Shown: positions 38,257 to 47,392 of the stretch, in pieces
How the letters are laid out: each line of letters begins with the position of its first letter
How positions within the stretch are numbered: position 1 is the first letter of the stretch
Notes under the pieces: generated by a model
Seen by the model: the letters and a program-made list of their open reading frames with translations, nothing else
Databases searched by the model: none
What the model was told of the DNA's origin: nothing
Program-made: the position numbers and the translations under genes
Assembly (NCBI RefSeq): GCF_000732615.1
Contig: NZ_JPGL01000006.1
Coordinates: forward strand, 212,381-276,380
Direction: 5' to 3'
DNA length: 64,000 bases
From: Burkholderia paludis
Lineage (GTDB): Bacteria; Pseudomonadota; Gammaproteobacteria; Burkholderiales; Burkholderiaceae

Positions 38257-39078
38257 ATGGCGACCATCGACGTCAAACACGTGTACAAGCTGTTCGGGCC
38301 GCAGGCCGCGCATGCGCGCGTGCTCGACCTGCTGCGCTCGGGCAGGCGCAAGGCCGAGGTGCTGGCCGAAACGGGCTGCAACGTCGGGCTGAACGACGTG
38401 AGCCTCAGTATCGAGTCGGGCGAGATCTTCGTGATCATGGGGCTGTCGGGCTCCGGGAAATCGACGCTCGTGCGGCACTTCAACCGGCTGATCGAGCCGA
38501 CGGCCGGCGAGATCGTGATCGACGGCAGCGATGTGATCAAGCTCGATGCGCACGGGCTGCGCGAGCTGCGCCGCTTCAAGGTCAGCATGGTGTTCCAGAA
38601 TTTCGGACTGCTGCCGCACCAGACCGTGCTCGACAACGCCGCGTACGCGTTGCGCACGCGCGGCGAGAAGCGGCACGACGCGGCCGAGGCCGCGCGCAAC
38701 TGGCTGACGAAGGTCGGGCTCGACGGGTATGGCGATCATTACCCGGACGAACTGTCGGGCGGGATGCGGCAGCGTGTCGGCCTCGCGCGCGCGCTGGCGG
38801 CCGATACCGACGTGCTGCTGATGGACGAGGCGTTCTCCGCGCTCGATCCGCTGATCCGCACCGAGATGCAGGATCAACTGCTCGAACTGCAGGCGACGCT
38901 CGCGAAGACGATCGTGTTCATCACGCACGATCTCGACGAGGCGCTGCGCATTGGCGACCGGATCGCGATCCTGCGTGACGGCACGCTCGTGCAGGTCGGC
39001 ACGCCGGACGACATCCTGTCGCGCCCGGCGGACGACTACGTGCGCCGGTTCGTGGAGAAGCGCTCGAGCGTGAACTGA
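38257..39078 (+). CDS. ABC transporter ATPase, ProV type without CBS domains
   Basis: A 273-aa ATPase. Walker A is GLSGSGKST near residue 67, the Q-loop is VFQNFGLLP, the signature ELSGGMRQR and Walker [13 protein letters not shown], with the switch His in FITHDLDEA. The start at 38257 follows GGAG. Classical ProV/OpuAA have about 400 residues with C-terminal CBS domains that sense ionic strength. This protein stops after the ATPase core, so uptake is probably not gated by osmolarity in that way. Confidence 0.92.
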   Translation: MATIDVKHVYKLFGPQAAHARVLDLLRSGRRKAEVLAETGCNVGLNDVSLSIESGEIFVIMGLSGSGKSTLVRHFNRLIEPTAGEIVIDGSDVIKLDAHGLRELRRFKVSMVFQNFGLLPHQTVLDNAAYALRTRGEKRHDAAEAARNWLTKVGLDGYGDHYPDELSGGMRQRVGLARALAADTDVLLMDEAFSALDPLIRTEMQDQLLELQATLAKTIVFITHDLDEALRIGDRIAILRDGTLVQVGTPDDILSRPADDYVRRFVEKRSSVN

Positions 39079-39092
39079 CGCGCGGCATCCGG

Positions 39093-40124
39093 TCAGGCCG
39101 CGCGGTGCGCGGCCGTCGTCAGCACGATCTTGCCGATGTGCACGCCCGAGTCGATCAGCACGTGCGCGTCGCGCGCGTCGTCGAGCGGGAAGGTGCAGAA
39201 CACCTGCGGCCTGACCGTACCGGCCGCGACGTGCGGCCACAGGTGCCGTTCGAGTTCGGCGATGAGCGCGCCTTTTTCCTCCGGCGTGCGCGAGCGCAGC
39301 GTCGAACCGATGTGCGTCAGGCGCTTGGTCATCATGGGCCAAACGTCGAGCTCCTTCGCCGGCCCGTTGAGCGCGCTCACCTGCAGAATCCGCCCGTTCA
39401 TCGCCGCGGCCCGGTAATTGCGCGCGACGTAGTCGCCCGCGATGATGTCGAGGATCACGTCCACGCCCTTGCCGCCCGTGATCGTTTCGACTTCGGCGAC
39501 GAAATCCTGCTCGCGGTAATGCACCGCGTGATCCGCGCCGAGCCGCAGGCTCGCGGCGCGATGCGCTTCCGAGCCGACTGTCGTGATGACGGTCGATGCG
39601 CCCATCGCCTTCGCGATCATCGTCGCGGTGGTGCCGATGCCCGACGCGCCGCCGTGGATCAGCACCGATTCGCCCGCCTGCAGCCGCCCGCGCTGGATCA
39701 GGTTCAGCCAGACCGTCAGGAACGTTTCCGGCATCGCCGCGGCTTCGATCATGTCGAGGCCGGGCGGCAGCTTCATCGTCGTGAGGTGATGGGCGACCGC
39801 GTATTCCGCATAGCCGCCGCCCGTCACCAGCGCGCTGACCCGGTCGCCCGGCGCGAAGCCGTGCACGGCTTCGCCGGTCGCGACGACTTCGCCCGCGATT
39901 TCCAGGCCCGGGAGGTCGGATGCGCCCGGCGGCGGGTTGTAGAACCCCTTGCGTTGCAGCACGTCCGGGCCGTTCACGCCGGCGGCGTGAACCCGGATCA
40001 GCACTTCGTCGGCCTTCGGCCGCGGCACGGGGCGACGTGCCGTCGCCAGGACGTCGGGGCCGCCGGGGCGGGTGATTTCGACTGCCGCCATGTCGGCGGG
40101 AACGGGGGAGAGCGAATCGGACAT
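39093..40124 (-). CDS. NAD(P)H quinone oxidoreductase (zeta-crystallin/PIG3 family)
   Basis: A 343-aa medium-chain reductase without structural or catalytic zinc motifs. The N-terminal GroES-like domain includes LIRVHAAGVNGPDVLQRKG and PGLEIAGEV. The Rossmann motif is VLIHGGASGIGTTATMIAKA. PIG3-type features are VILDIIAGDY and RTPEEKGALI. It likely reduces quinones or reactive carbonyls with NADPH. The start at 40124 is used because upstream codons belong to the spacer. It is divergent from a LysR gene that carries a perfect palindrome in its leader. Confidence 0.92.
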   Translation of the reverse strand: MSDSLSPVPADMAAVEITRPGGPDVLATARRPVPRPKADEVLIRVHAAGVNGPDVLQRKGFYNPPPGASDLPGLEIAGEVVATGEAVHGFAPGDRVSALVTGGGYAEYAVAHHLTTMKLPPGLDMIEAAAMPETFLTVWLNLIQRGRLQAGESVLIHGGASGIGTTATMIAKAMGASTVITTVGSEAHRAASLRLGADHAVHYREQDFVAEVETITGGKGVDVILDIIAGDYVARNYRAAAMNGRILQVSALNGPAKELDVWPMMTKRLTHIGSTLRSRTPEEKGALIAELERHLWPHVAAGTVRPQVFCTFPLDDARDAHVLIDSGVHIGKIVLTTAAHRAA

Positions 40125-40212
40125 GTTTGCCTCGACAAGACAGATGAGTGGTCGGTGAAAAAAGTATAGGCTTGGGCCTTGATGAATTCGCGCAGCGATT
40201 TTCACGACCACA

Positions 40213-40228
40213 GATGCAAATTTGCATC
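40213..40228 (+). promoter_or_regulatory. Perfect 16-bp palindrome in the quinone oxidoreductase/LysR spacer
   Basis: GATGCAAATTTGCATC is fully self-complementary. It lies 17 bp upstream of the LysR start codon and 88 bp upstream of the oxidoreductase start. It is the likely operator for autoregulation by the LysR protein and control of the reductase. A half-site, GATGCAAAT, recurs at 42055-42063 before the next LysR gene. Confidence 0.65.
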
Positions 40229-40245
40229 ACATCAGGAGAAGGCGC

Positions 40246-41154
40246 TTGAACTGGGACGACGCGCGGATTTTTCTCGCCATCCACCGGGAACGCAGCCTGC
40301 GCGGCGCCGCGCGGGTGGTCGGGCTCGACCAGGCGACGGTCGGCAGGCGGCTCGCGGCACTCGAGCGCGCGCTCGGCGCGACGCTGTTCCTGCGCACGTC
40401 GGCCGGTTACGTGCCGACCGCGGTGGGCGAGGTCGCGCTGCGCAACGTGGAGAAGATGGAACAGTCGGCGATCGATCTGATGCGGCAGACCCAGGGCGTC
40501 GACCGGCGCCTGGCGGGCGACGTGCGCGTGACGACGACCGATACGATCGGGCTCGAATTCGTGATGCACGCGATGCGCAACCTGCACGACGAGCATCCGG
40601 ACGTGCGCGTGCTGCTCAACACGTCGACGCAGGTGGAGAACCTGGCCAAGCGCGAGGCGGACATCGCGATCCGCACGATCAAGCCCGACAATCCCGATCT
40701 GCTCATGCGCCGGCTCGCTGCGTGGCCGACCGGGTTGTACGCGTCGGCGGACTATCTGGACCGGCATGGCGAACCGGTGCCGGGCACCGGCTTCGACGGC
40801 CACGATCTCGTGTGCTTCCTGCCGCACCTGAATGCGCGCGGCCCGCTCACCGTGGTCGGCGAGCCGGTTCGCGCCGGGCGGATCGTGTCGGGACTGAATT
40901 CGAATCTCATGCTGCGCGCGGCGGCGCGCGCCGGGCTCGGGCTCGCCGAACTCCCGGTGCCGATCGCGGCGCGCGACGGGCTCGTGCGCGTGTGGCCGGC
41001 GCGCACGTCGGCGCGTCCCTATGAAGTCTGGATGGTGACGCACAAGGATTTGCGGCATACCGCGCGGATGAGCGCGATGATCGATCACATCGTGCGGGTG
41101 TTCGACGCCGTGCCGGCGTCGGGCGGTGCGTGGGGGGATGGCGGGCACGTGTGA
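40246..41154 (+). CDS. LysR-family regulator
   Basis: A 302-aa regulator. The TTG codon at 40246 is taken as start because AGGAG sits seven bases upstream and the protein then begins with the usual LNWDDARIFLAIHRERSLRG. The helix-turn-helix continues AARVVGLDQATVGRRLAALERALG. The effector domain includes GDVRVTTTDTIGLEFVMHAM. An ATG eight codons earlier lies inside the palindrome and is less likely. It probably controls the divergent quinone oxidoreductase. Confidence 0.88.
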   Translation: MNWDDARIFLAIHRERSLRGAARVVGLDQATVGRRLAALERALGATLFLRTSAGYVPTAVGEVALRNVEKMEQSAIDLMRQTQGVDRRLAGDVRVTTTDTIGLEFVMHAMRNLHDEHPDVRVLLNTSTQVENLAKREADIAIRTIKPDNPDLLMRRLAAWPTGLYASADYLDRHGEPVPGTGFDGHDLVCFLPHLNARGPLTVVGEPVRAGRIVSGLNSNLMLRAAARAGLGLAELPVPIAARDGLVRVWPARTSARPYEVWMVTHKDLRHTARMSAMIDHIVRVFDAVPASGGAWGDGGHV

Positions 41155-41263
41155 CGCGAGCCGGAAGGACGGCAGGTTGCAACGGGCTGCGCGCTGTCCG
41201 CGCCGATCGGAGCGGTGCAACGCGCCGCGCCGAGTTGCGTTTCGGGTCGTGTATCGCCTGCCG

Positions 41264-41971
41264 TTACGGCTCGATCGACAGATAGCGCGGATAGCGCCCG
41301 CTGCCGTAGTTGTCAGGCGTCCTGCATTTCTGGTAACTCTGCGTCAGCCGGAACGCGGCCTTCTCCCGGTCCGTCTCGTCGCCGTCCTGCAGCCAGAGCG
41401 CGTGGCTTTTCTCCGCGAGCAGGATCAGCAGGCGCCGCCTGGCAGCCGACAGGGCCGAACGCTCCAGCAGGTCGCAGACGAGATTGGCCGTGACCACGCC
41501 GAACAGCCGGCGGTGCTCGTGGCGGTCGCTGGACGCGAGCAGCTGCATCGCTTCGGCGAATGCCGCTTCCGCTTCCGCCGCGGATTGTTGAAGCGTGATC
41601 GCCGGGAGCGCGAGCGCCGTGATGTAGAGGCGATCGTCGGCGTCGAACCGGTCGAGCGGCGCATGCACGTCCCGCGATTTCTCGAGCACCGCATGCTGGC
41701 GGTCGATCCGCCGGCGCGCATCGGCCGGTGCATCGTCGTGCGCGTTCACGAGCCGTTCGAGCGCGTCCATTCCCGCTTCCCAGTCGCCGAGATGCTCGCC
41801 GAATACGTGCGCCACGAGCGCCGCCAATTCGACGAGATCCTGCGCGCCCATCGGGAGCGCCAGCCGTTCCCGCAGGCGGGTCGCGACCGCCATCGGCTGC
41901 TTCGTATGCTCCTGCCAGTCCTTTATCAGCGATTCGCGCAATTGCGCGTCGTGTACCTGCATCGTTTCCAT
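41264..41971 (-). CDS. Unknown helical protein divergent from a LysR gene
   Basis: A 235-aa soluble protein I do not recognise. It lacks a signal peptide and membrane segments. Sequence is strongly alpha-helical, with successive amphipathic helices (LVELAALVAHVFGEHLGDWE; AITLQQSAAEAEAAFAEAMQ), somewhat like TPR or other helical-repeat proteins. The C-terminus has CRTPDNYGSGRYPRYLSIEP. The start at 41971 follows GGAGG. It shares its control region only with the LysR gene at 42081, which suggests regulated single-gene expression. Confidence 0.7.
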   Translation of the reverse strand: METMQVHDAQLRESLIKDWQEHTKQPMAVATRLRERLALPMGAQDLVELAALVAHVFGEHLGDWEAGMDALERLVNAHDDAPADARRRIDRQHAVLEKSRDVHAPLDRFDADDRLYITALALPAITLQQSAAEAEAAFAEAMQLLASSDRHEHRRLFGVVTANLVCDLLERSALSAARRRLLILLAEKSHALWLQDGDETDREKAAFRLTQSYQKCRTPDNYGSGRYPRYLSIEP

Positions 41972-42026
41972 GTGTTCCTCCGTTCGGTTGCACGAATGGT
42001 AGGAGCGGGGATGGTGTGTGTACAGT

Positions 42027-42067
42027 GCAGGTTTGTCAGATATATGATGCATCCGATGCAAATCTGC
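42027..42067 (+). promoter_or_regulatory. Inverted repeat upstream of the second LysR gene
   Basis: GCAGGTTTG (42027-42035) and CAAATCTGC (42059-42067) match as an inverted repeat at 8 of 9 positions. The right arm includes the half-site GATGCAAAT seen in the palindrome at 40213. It ends just before the ribosome-binding site GAGGAG. Confidence 0.45.
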
Positions 42068-42080
42068 GAGGAGCGCGGCG

Positions 42081-42983
42081 TTGAACCGGATCGACCTGAA
42101 CCTGCTGCTGGCGCTGAAGGCGCTGATCGACGAGGAAAGCGTGTCGCGTGCGGCGCACAGCCTCGATTTGAGCCCGTCCGCGATGAGCCGGACCCTTGCC
42201 CGGGTTCAGGACGCGATCGGCGACAAGGTGCTGGTGCGCGCGGGCAAGGGCATGGTGGCGACCGAAACGGCGCGGCGGCTGAAGGCGCCGCTCGACCGCA
42301 TCCTTCAGGATGTGGAACTGCTGCTCGGTGCGCAGCACCGGTCGATCGACGCGCAACGCGTGTTCAACATCAGCGCCAACGACGGGTTCATCGATTCGTT
42401 CGCGGTGCCCATCATTGCGCAGGCGCACGAGGCATGGCCGCATGCCAGGCTGCGGTTCCTGCCCAAGCACGAGAAGACGGTGGCGCGCCTGCGCAGCGGC
42501 GAAGTCGATATCGAAATCGGCGTGATCGGCGAGACGGGGCCGGAGATCATGATCCGCAAGCTGTTCGACGACCGGATGGTCGGTGTGCTGCGCAAAGGCC
42601 ATCGGCTGGCGCGGCGCCGGATGACGCTGGATGCCTACCTGTCCGTGCCGCACATCAGCGTGTCGCGCAAAGGGCGTTTCCACGGGCCGATCGACGATGC
42701 GCTCGGCGAGCAGGGGCGTGAGCGGAACGTCATCGCGGTGGTGCCGAACTTCAAGTCGGGCATCGAGCTGGCCCAGCGTTCGGACTGGATCGTGCAGGTG
42801 CCCGAGAAGCACACCGCCGAGGCCCGGCGAGACGTCGTGACGTTCGAGCTGCCGGTCGCCACGCCCGGGCTGGCGATCTCGATCATGTGGCATCCCCGCT
42901 TCGACCGGGACGCGGTGCATGCCGGGCTGCGGGACCTGATCGTGAAGGTTTGCCGGCAGATCGTGGACGCCGGGAACGGCTGA
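42081..42983 (+). CDS. LysR-family regulator (NodD-like group)
   Basis: A 300-aa regulator starting with TTG, preceded by GAGGAG at good spacing. The helix-turn-helix is LLLALKALIDEESVSRAAHS and LDLSPSAMSRTLARVQDAIG. The effector domain opens QRVFNISANDGFIDSFAVPI, typical of the NodD/NahR-like subgroup. It is divergent from the unknown helical protein and convergent with the GMC oxidoreductase. The inducer is unknown. Confidence 0.88.
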   Translation: MNRIDLNLLLALKALIDEESVSRAAHSLDLSPSAMSRTLARVQDAIGDKVLVRAGKGMVATETARRLKAPLDRILQDVELLLGAQHRSIDAQRVFNISANDGFIDSFAVPIIAQAHEAWPHARLRFLPKHEKTVARLRSGEVDIEIGVIGETGPEIMIRKLFDDRMVGVLRKGHRLARRRMTLDAYLSVPHISVSRKGRFHGPIDDALGEQGRERNVIAVVPNFKSGIELAQRSDWIVQVPEKHTAEARRDVVTFELPVATPGLAISIMWHPRFDRDAVHAGLRDLIVKVCRQIVDAGNG

Positions 42984-43019
42984 GGCCCGGCGGCGGCCGT
43001 CGATCCTGCCGGCGCCGCG

Positions 43020-44687
43020 TCACTGGGCGACCGCCTCCCGTTGCGTCGACGGCACGCCGGCCTGCTGCGCCCGCATCGCATCCGCCAGGATCAGATCCGC
43101 GCCTTTCTCCGCGACCATCATCGTCGGCGCGTTGATGTTGCCCGACGTGATGTTCGGGAACACCGACGCATCGACGATGCGCAGCGCCTGCAGACCGTGC
43201 ACGCGCAACGACGCGTCGACTACCGACGTCGCCGCGTCGGGCCCCATCGCGCACGAGCCGCACAGGTGGTAGATCGATCCCGACTGCTCGCGGAAGTACT
43301 GCAGCATCGCCTCGTCCGAGTCGACCTGCGGCCCCGGCGAGATTTCCTCGACCGTCATCGACTTCAGCGCCGGCGCGCGCATCAGCGCACGGATCACCTT
43401 GCTGCCCTGCACGGCCTCGTCGAGATCCTTCTGCGTGGTGAGCGCGTTGACGTGAATCTTCGCGGCATCCTCCGCGCGGTCCGACGCGATCTCGATCGTG
43501 CCGCGGCTCGTCGGCCGGCACGGGTTGAACGCGATCAGGAAACCCGAATATGGCTCGGGCTTGATGCTCGCGCGGTCGCTTTTCGGAATCCGGTACGACA
43601 GCGGGTTGAAGTAGAGCTGGATATTCGGCTCCTGCGCATCGTCCGTGCCGCGGAAGAAGCCGCCGGCCTGGTTCACGCTCATCGCGAGCGGCCCGCGCCG
43701 GGTCAGCAGATAGCGCAGCCCGATCTTCAGCTTGCCGACGAGCGTACCCATCTCGTCGTTCAGCGTCGGCCGGTTCGCCTTGAAGTAGAAGCTCACGCAC
43801 AGGTGATCCTGCAGGTTGCGGCCGACGGCCGGCAGCGCATGCACGAGCGGCACGCGGCGCTGCGCGAGCAGCGCCGGATCGCCGACGCCCGACAGTTGCA
43901 GCAGCTTCGGCGTATCGACCGCGCCGGCCGCGAGGATCACCTCGCGCGCGGCGACGAGCGTTTCGTCGCCGTGCGCGCCCGCGACGACCACACCGGTCGC
44001 GCGCGTGCCGTCGAACGTCACGCGCCGCACCAGCACGCCCGGGCGCAGCGTGAGGTTGGCGCGCCCCAGCGCGGGCCGCAGATACGCGACGCTGCTCGAA
44101 CAGCGCTCGCCGTTCTTCGTGTTCAGGTCGTAGATGCCCGCGCCTTCGAACCGCGCGCCGTTGAAATCGTCGGTGCGCGGCAGGTTCAGTTGCTCGCAGC
44201 CCTTCAGGAATTCATGGACGATGGGATGCACGTCGGCCTTCATCGACGTGATGTGGATCGGCCCCGTCGTGCCGTGATGTCGCGGGTCGGTCGCACCGGC
44301 CGCATGCGTCTCGAGCTTGCGGAAATACGGCAGCACGTCGTCGTATCCCCAGCCCGGGTTGCCGGCGGCCGCCCAGTCGTCGTAGTCGCTGCGCTGGCCG
44401 CGCACGTAGACCATCGCGTTGATCGACCCCGACCCGCCGACCACCTTGCCGCGCGGGCAGTACAACTGACGGTCGCCGAGCTGCGCTTCGGGCTCGCTGT
44501 AGTACATCCAGTTGTAGCGGCGGTTGTAGTAGGTCTTCGTGAAGCCCACCGGCACCCTGAACCAGAACGACGCGTCGCGCTCGCCCGCTTCGAGCAGCAG
44601 CACCGAGTGCCGGCCCGATTCGCTCAGCCGGTTCGCGAGGATGCAGCCGGCCGAACCCGCGCCGACGATGATGTAGTCGTAAGTCAT
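43020..44687 (-). CDS. GMC-family FAD oxidoreductase (choline/alcohol dehydrogenase-like)
   Basis: A 555-aa flavoenzyme that oxidises an alcohol, polyol or sugar to the aldehyde or keto form. The FAD-binding YIIVGAGSAGCILANRLSES is followed by the GMC signatures GSGSINAMVYVRGQRSDYDDW and GAVDTPKLLQLSGVG. The C-terminal active site is YHLCGSCAMG and SVFPNITSGNINAPTMMVAE, with catalytic His and Asn. It is last in the operon, 16 bp after the enolase-superfamily gene. The substrate is probably an intermediate of the sugar-acid pathway encoded with it; betaine synthesis is unlikely in this context. Confidence 0.9.
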   Translation of the reverse strand: MTYDYIIVGAGSAGCILANRLSESGRHSVLLLEAGERDASFWFRVPVGFTKTYYNRRYNWMYYSEPEAQLGDRQLYCPRGKVVGGSGSINAMVYVRGQRSDYDDWAAAGNPGWGYDDVLPYFRKLETHAAGATDPRHHGTTGPIHITSMKADVHPIVHEFLKGCEQLNLPRTDDFNGARFEGAGIYDLNTKNGERCSSSVAYLRPALGRANLTLRPGVLVRRVTFDGTRATGVVVAGAHGDETLVAAREVILAAGAVDTPKLLQLSGVGDPALLAQRRVPLVHALPAVGRNLQDHLCVSFYFKANRPTLNDEMGTLVGKLKIGLRYLLTRRGPLAMSVNQAGGFFRGTDDAQEPNIQLYFNPLSYRIPKSDRASIKPEPYSGFLIAFNPCRPTSRGTIEIASDRAEDAAKIHVNALTTQKDLDEAVQGSKVIRALMRAPALKSMTVEEISPGPQVDSDEAMLQYFREQSGSIYHLCGSCAMGPDAATSVVDASLRVHGLQALRIVDASVFPNITSGNINAPTMMVAEKGADLILADAMRAQQAGVPSTQREAVAQ

Positions 44688-44703
44688 GTCGCTTCCTTCG
44701 CGC

Positions 44704-45921
44704 TCAGCCCTTCGCGGGGGCCAGGTCCTTCACGTCGACGGGGCGTTCGCCCATCTGCAGGTGCAGCCGCTCGCCGGTGTACGGCGTGTGGCGCTTCACG
44801 ACGTCCATGTCGAGCTCGATGCCGAGGCCGGGCTCGTTCGACGGGACGATGTAGCCGTCCTCCCAGCGGATCGGCGTCTTCACGACTTCCGCATGGAAGC
44901 CGCCCCACGTCATGATGCTTTCCTGGATCAGGAAGTTCGGCGTGCAGGTGGCGAGCTGGATGCTCGCCGCCGCGCCCACCGGCCCGTTGTACAGGTGCGG
45001 CGCGATTTGCGCGTAGTGCACTTCGGCGAGCGTCGCGATCTTCTTCGCCTCGAGCAGCCCGCCCACGCGCGCGACGTTCAGTTGCAGGATCGACGCGCCG
45101 CCCGCCTGCAGCAGCTTGTGGAATTCGTACTTGGTCGTCAGGCGCTCGCCGGCCGCGATCGGAATCGACGTGTGCCGTGCGACCTGCGCCATGGCGTCTT
45201 CCTGGCCCGGCGGCACGGGTTCCTCGAACCACAGCGGGTCGTACTTCTCGAGCCGCTTCGCGAGCCGGATCGCCGACGACGGCACCATCTGCCCGTGCGT
45301 GCCGAACAGCAGGTCGGCCTTGTTGCCGACCGCCTCGCGCACCTTGCGGCAGAACGTCTCGCAGCGGTCGAGCACCTCGAGCGACAGCTGGTGGCCGGAG
45401 TAGGCCGTGTACGGGCCGGCCGGGTCGAACTTGACGGCCGTGAAGCCGAGCTTCACGTTCTCGGCCGCGCATTCGGCGGCGAGATCGGGATCGTCGTAGT
45501 CGTATTCGCCGCGCGCGTTCTTCGGGTACAGGTAGGTGTACGAACGCAGCCGCTCGTGGATCTTGCCGCCGAGCAGCTCGTACACGGGCTTGCCGGCGGC
45601 CTTGCCGACGATGTCCCAGCAGGCCATTTCGAGGCCGCTGACGACGCCCATCATCGTCAGGTCGGGCCGCTGCGTGAAGCCGCTCGAATACGCCTGGCGG
45701 AACAGCCGCTCGACGTGATGCGGGTCGCGGTTCAGCAGATGGCGTTCGAATACGTCGTCGATGATCGGGGCCATCGCCTTCGGGCCGAACGTCGCCGAAT
45801 AGATCTCGCCGACGCCTTCGATGCCGTCGTCGGTCTTCAGCTTCACGAAGATCCAGTACATCCCGCCGACATGCGGCGGCGGCACGGCGACGATATGGGT
45901 TTCGAGCGAAACGATCTTCAT
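44704..45921 (-). CDS. Enolase-superfamily sugar-acid dehydratase (mandelate racemase/muconate lactonizing type)
   Basis: A 405-aa Mg-dependent enzyme that probably dehydrates a sugar acid. The capping domain is residues 1-125, then the barrel with KFDP near 171 and metal ligands in WFEEPVPP and IAAGERLTTKYEF. The late QIAPHLYNGP carries the conserved His. The third ligand strand reads LLFGTHGQM instead of the common Asp-x-Asn pattern, so the subgroup is not plain mandelate racemase. It overlaps the transporter stop by 4 bp. The exact sugar acid is not deducible. Confidence 0.87.
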   Translation of the reverse strand: MKIVSLETHIVAVPPPHVGGMYWIFVKLKTDDGIEGVGEIYSATFGPKAMAPIIDDVFERHLLNRDPHHVERLFRQAYSSGFTQRPDLTMMGVVSGLEMACWDIVGKAAGKPVYELLGGKIHERLRSYTYLYPKNARGEYDYDDPDLAAECAAENVKLGFTAVKFDPAGPYTAYSGHQLSLEVLDRCETFCRKVREAVGNKADLLFGTHGQMVPSSAIRLAKRLEKYDPLWFEEPVPPGQEDAMAQVARHTSIPIAAGERLTTKYEFHKLLQAGGASILQLNVARVGGLLEAKKIATLAEVHYAQIAPHLYNGPVGAAASIQLATCTPNFLIQESIMTWGGFHAEVVKTPIRWEDGYIVPSNEPGLGIELDMDVVKRHTPYTGERLHLQMGERPVDVKDLAPAKG

Positions 45922-47264
45922 GCGGACTCCTGGAGGCGGTTGAGGCGGTATTTGAGGAAGGCGGCGGCGCCCGCGCCGCAGAGCGCGATGGCCGCGATAT
46001 AGCCGAAATAGAGCTGGTAGCCGTGCGCGCCCGGCCAGGTCTGCGTCACGTAGCCGTTGATCAGCGGCACGAACACGTCGGGCGAATAGCCGAGCACCGA
46101 GATCAGGCCGATCGCGAGGCCCGCGCAATGCGTCGGCACCTTGCAGTCGTCGAGCAGCGACCAGTACAGGCCGCGGATCGTGTAGGTGAGGATGCCGATG
46201 AACAGCACCAGCACGACGAGCATCGCCTGCGGGCTGTGCGGCGGCGCGGCGATCAGCCCGACGAGCGACAGCGCGGCGAGCACGAGCGCCCAGAACAGCA
46301 CCGACACCTTCGACACGCGGTCGCCGAGAAACCCGCCGCCGATGCCGCCGACCGGGCGCATCCACAGCTTGAGCGTCGTGATGAAGCCGGCCGCCGTCGC
46401 GCTCAGCCCGAAATTGCCTTCGTGCAGGTACGCGGAGAAGCTGTAGGTCGCCCAGAACACCTGGTAGCCGCAGAACACGATCGCCGCGACGAGCCACAGC
46501 TCGGGAATGGTCGCGAGCGTCTTCAGGTCGGTCAGCACGTTGCCCCGGCGGTCGCCGTCGGCGCCGCGCCGCGTGGCCGCCGGGCGTTCGCCGGTGCGCG
46601 ACGGATCCTTCACGAGTGCCAGCAGCACGCCGAGCGCGATGCAGAAGAATGCGTAGAGATGCACGACCAGCCTGAAGCCGGCCGCGTCGGTGCCGCCGTG
46701 CGCCTGCGTGACGTACGCGAACAGCGTGATCGCGATCGTCGCGAGCAGCGCCTCGACGAGCCCGCGGCCGCCGTCGAGCAGCCCGAAGAAGCGGCCTTGC
46801 TCGTCGGGCCCGGCGATCATGTTCACGCGCTTGATCACGGCCGCCCAGAACGTGAGGCCGGTGGTCAGCCCCCAGCCGCCGAAGATCAGCACGAGCATGT
46901 CGAACGACGGCCCGGTGGCATAGACGAGCCCGAGCGCGCCCGTCGCGACCAGCGAGAAGCAGATCAGCCAGCGCGGCGACAGGCGGTCGGCGAGCCAGCC
47001 GCTCGGCAGGTAGCTGATCAGGAAGATCGTGCCGAGCGACGAATACAGGTAGCCGAGCTGCACGTCGTCGATGCGGAAGAACTGCAGCATGGTCGGCTGG
47101 TACACCTGCCGCAGGTACAGCATCGGATAGATGGCGCCCGCGGCGATCACGAGCAGCAGCAGTTGCAGGTAGCGCTGCGCACGCGTGTGCTGCGACACGC
47201 CGGCGTCGGGCGTCGTGTCCTGCAACGCGAGCGACGCCGCGGGCGTCGACGGTTGGGTCGGCAT
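45918..47264 (-). CDS. MFS transporter for the sugar-acid operon
   Basis: A 448-aa major facilitator with twelve predicted helices, starting after a 30-residue cytosolic segment (YLQLLLLVIAAGAIYPMLYL). The loop signature SGWLADRLSPRW is the MFS motif between helices 2 and 3. The start at 47264 is preferred over an ATG five codons earlier because GGAGG then sits at ideal spacing. Its stop overlaps the next start as ATGA. It is expected to import the sugar acid or polyol used by the operon. Confidence 0.88.
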   Translation of the reverse strand: MPTQPSTPAASLALQDTTPDAGVSQHTRAQRYLQLLLLVIAAGAIYPMLYLRQVYQPTMLQFFRIDDVQLGYLYSSLGTIFLISYLPSGWLADRLSPRWLICFSLVATGALGLVYATGPSFDMLVLIFGGWGLTTGLTFWAAVIKRVNMIAGPDEQGRFFGLLDGGRGLVEALLATIAITLFAYVTQAHGGTDAAGFRLVVHLYAFFCIALGVLLALVKDPSRTGERPAATRRGADGDRRGNVLTDLKTLATIPELWLVAAIVFCGYQVFWATYSFSAYLHEGNFGLSATAAGFITTLKLWMRPVGGIGGGFLGDRVSKVSVLFWALVLAALSLVGLIAAPPHSPQAMLVVLVLFIGILTYTIRGLYWSLLDDCKVPTHCAGLAIGLISVLGYSPDVFVPLINGYVTQTWPGAHGYQLYFGYIAAIALCGAGAAAFLKYRLNRLQESA

Positions 47265-47392
47265 GATGTCTTCCTCCATCAGACTTCCTTCACGCGGAAG
47301 TCTGCAGATTTGTTTTGATGAGTTCGGGTCGGGGCCGGCGCGCGCGATCGGGTGTCGGCGCGCGCCGGAACGGGCGCGTCGGCGCCGCGGCG

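Noticed and set aside
43020..44687. Choline dehydrogenase BetA
   Set aside because: The GMC fold fits, but no betB or betI partner is adjacent, and the operon contains a sugar-acid dehydratase and its transporter, so betaine synthesis is not supported.
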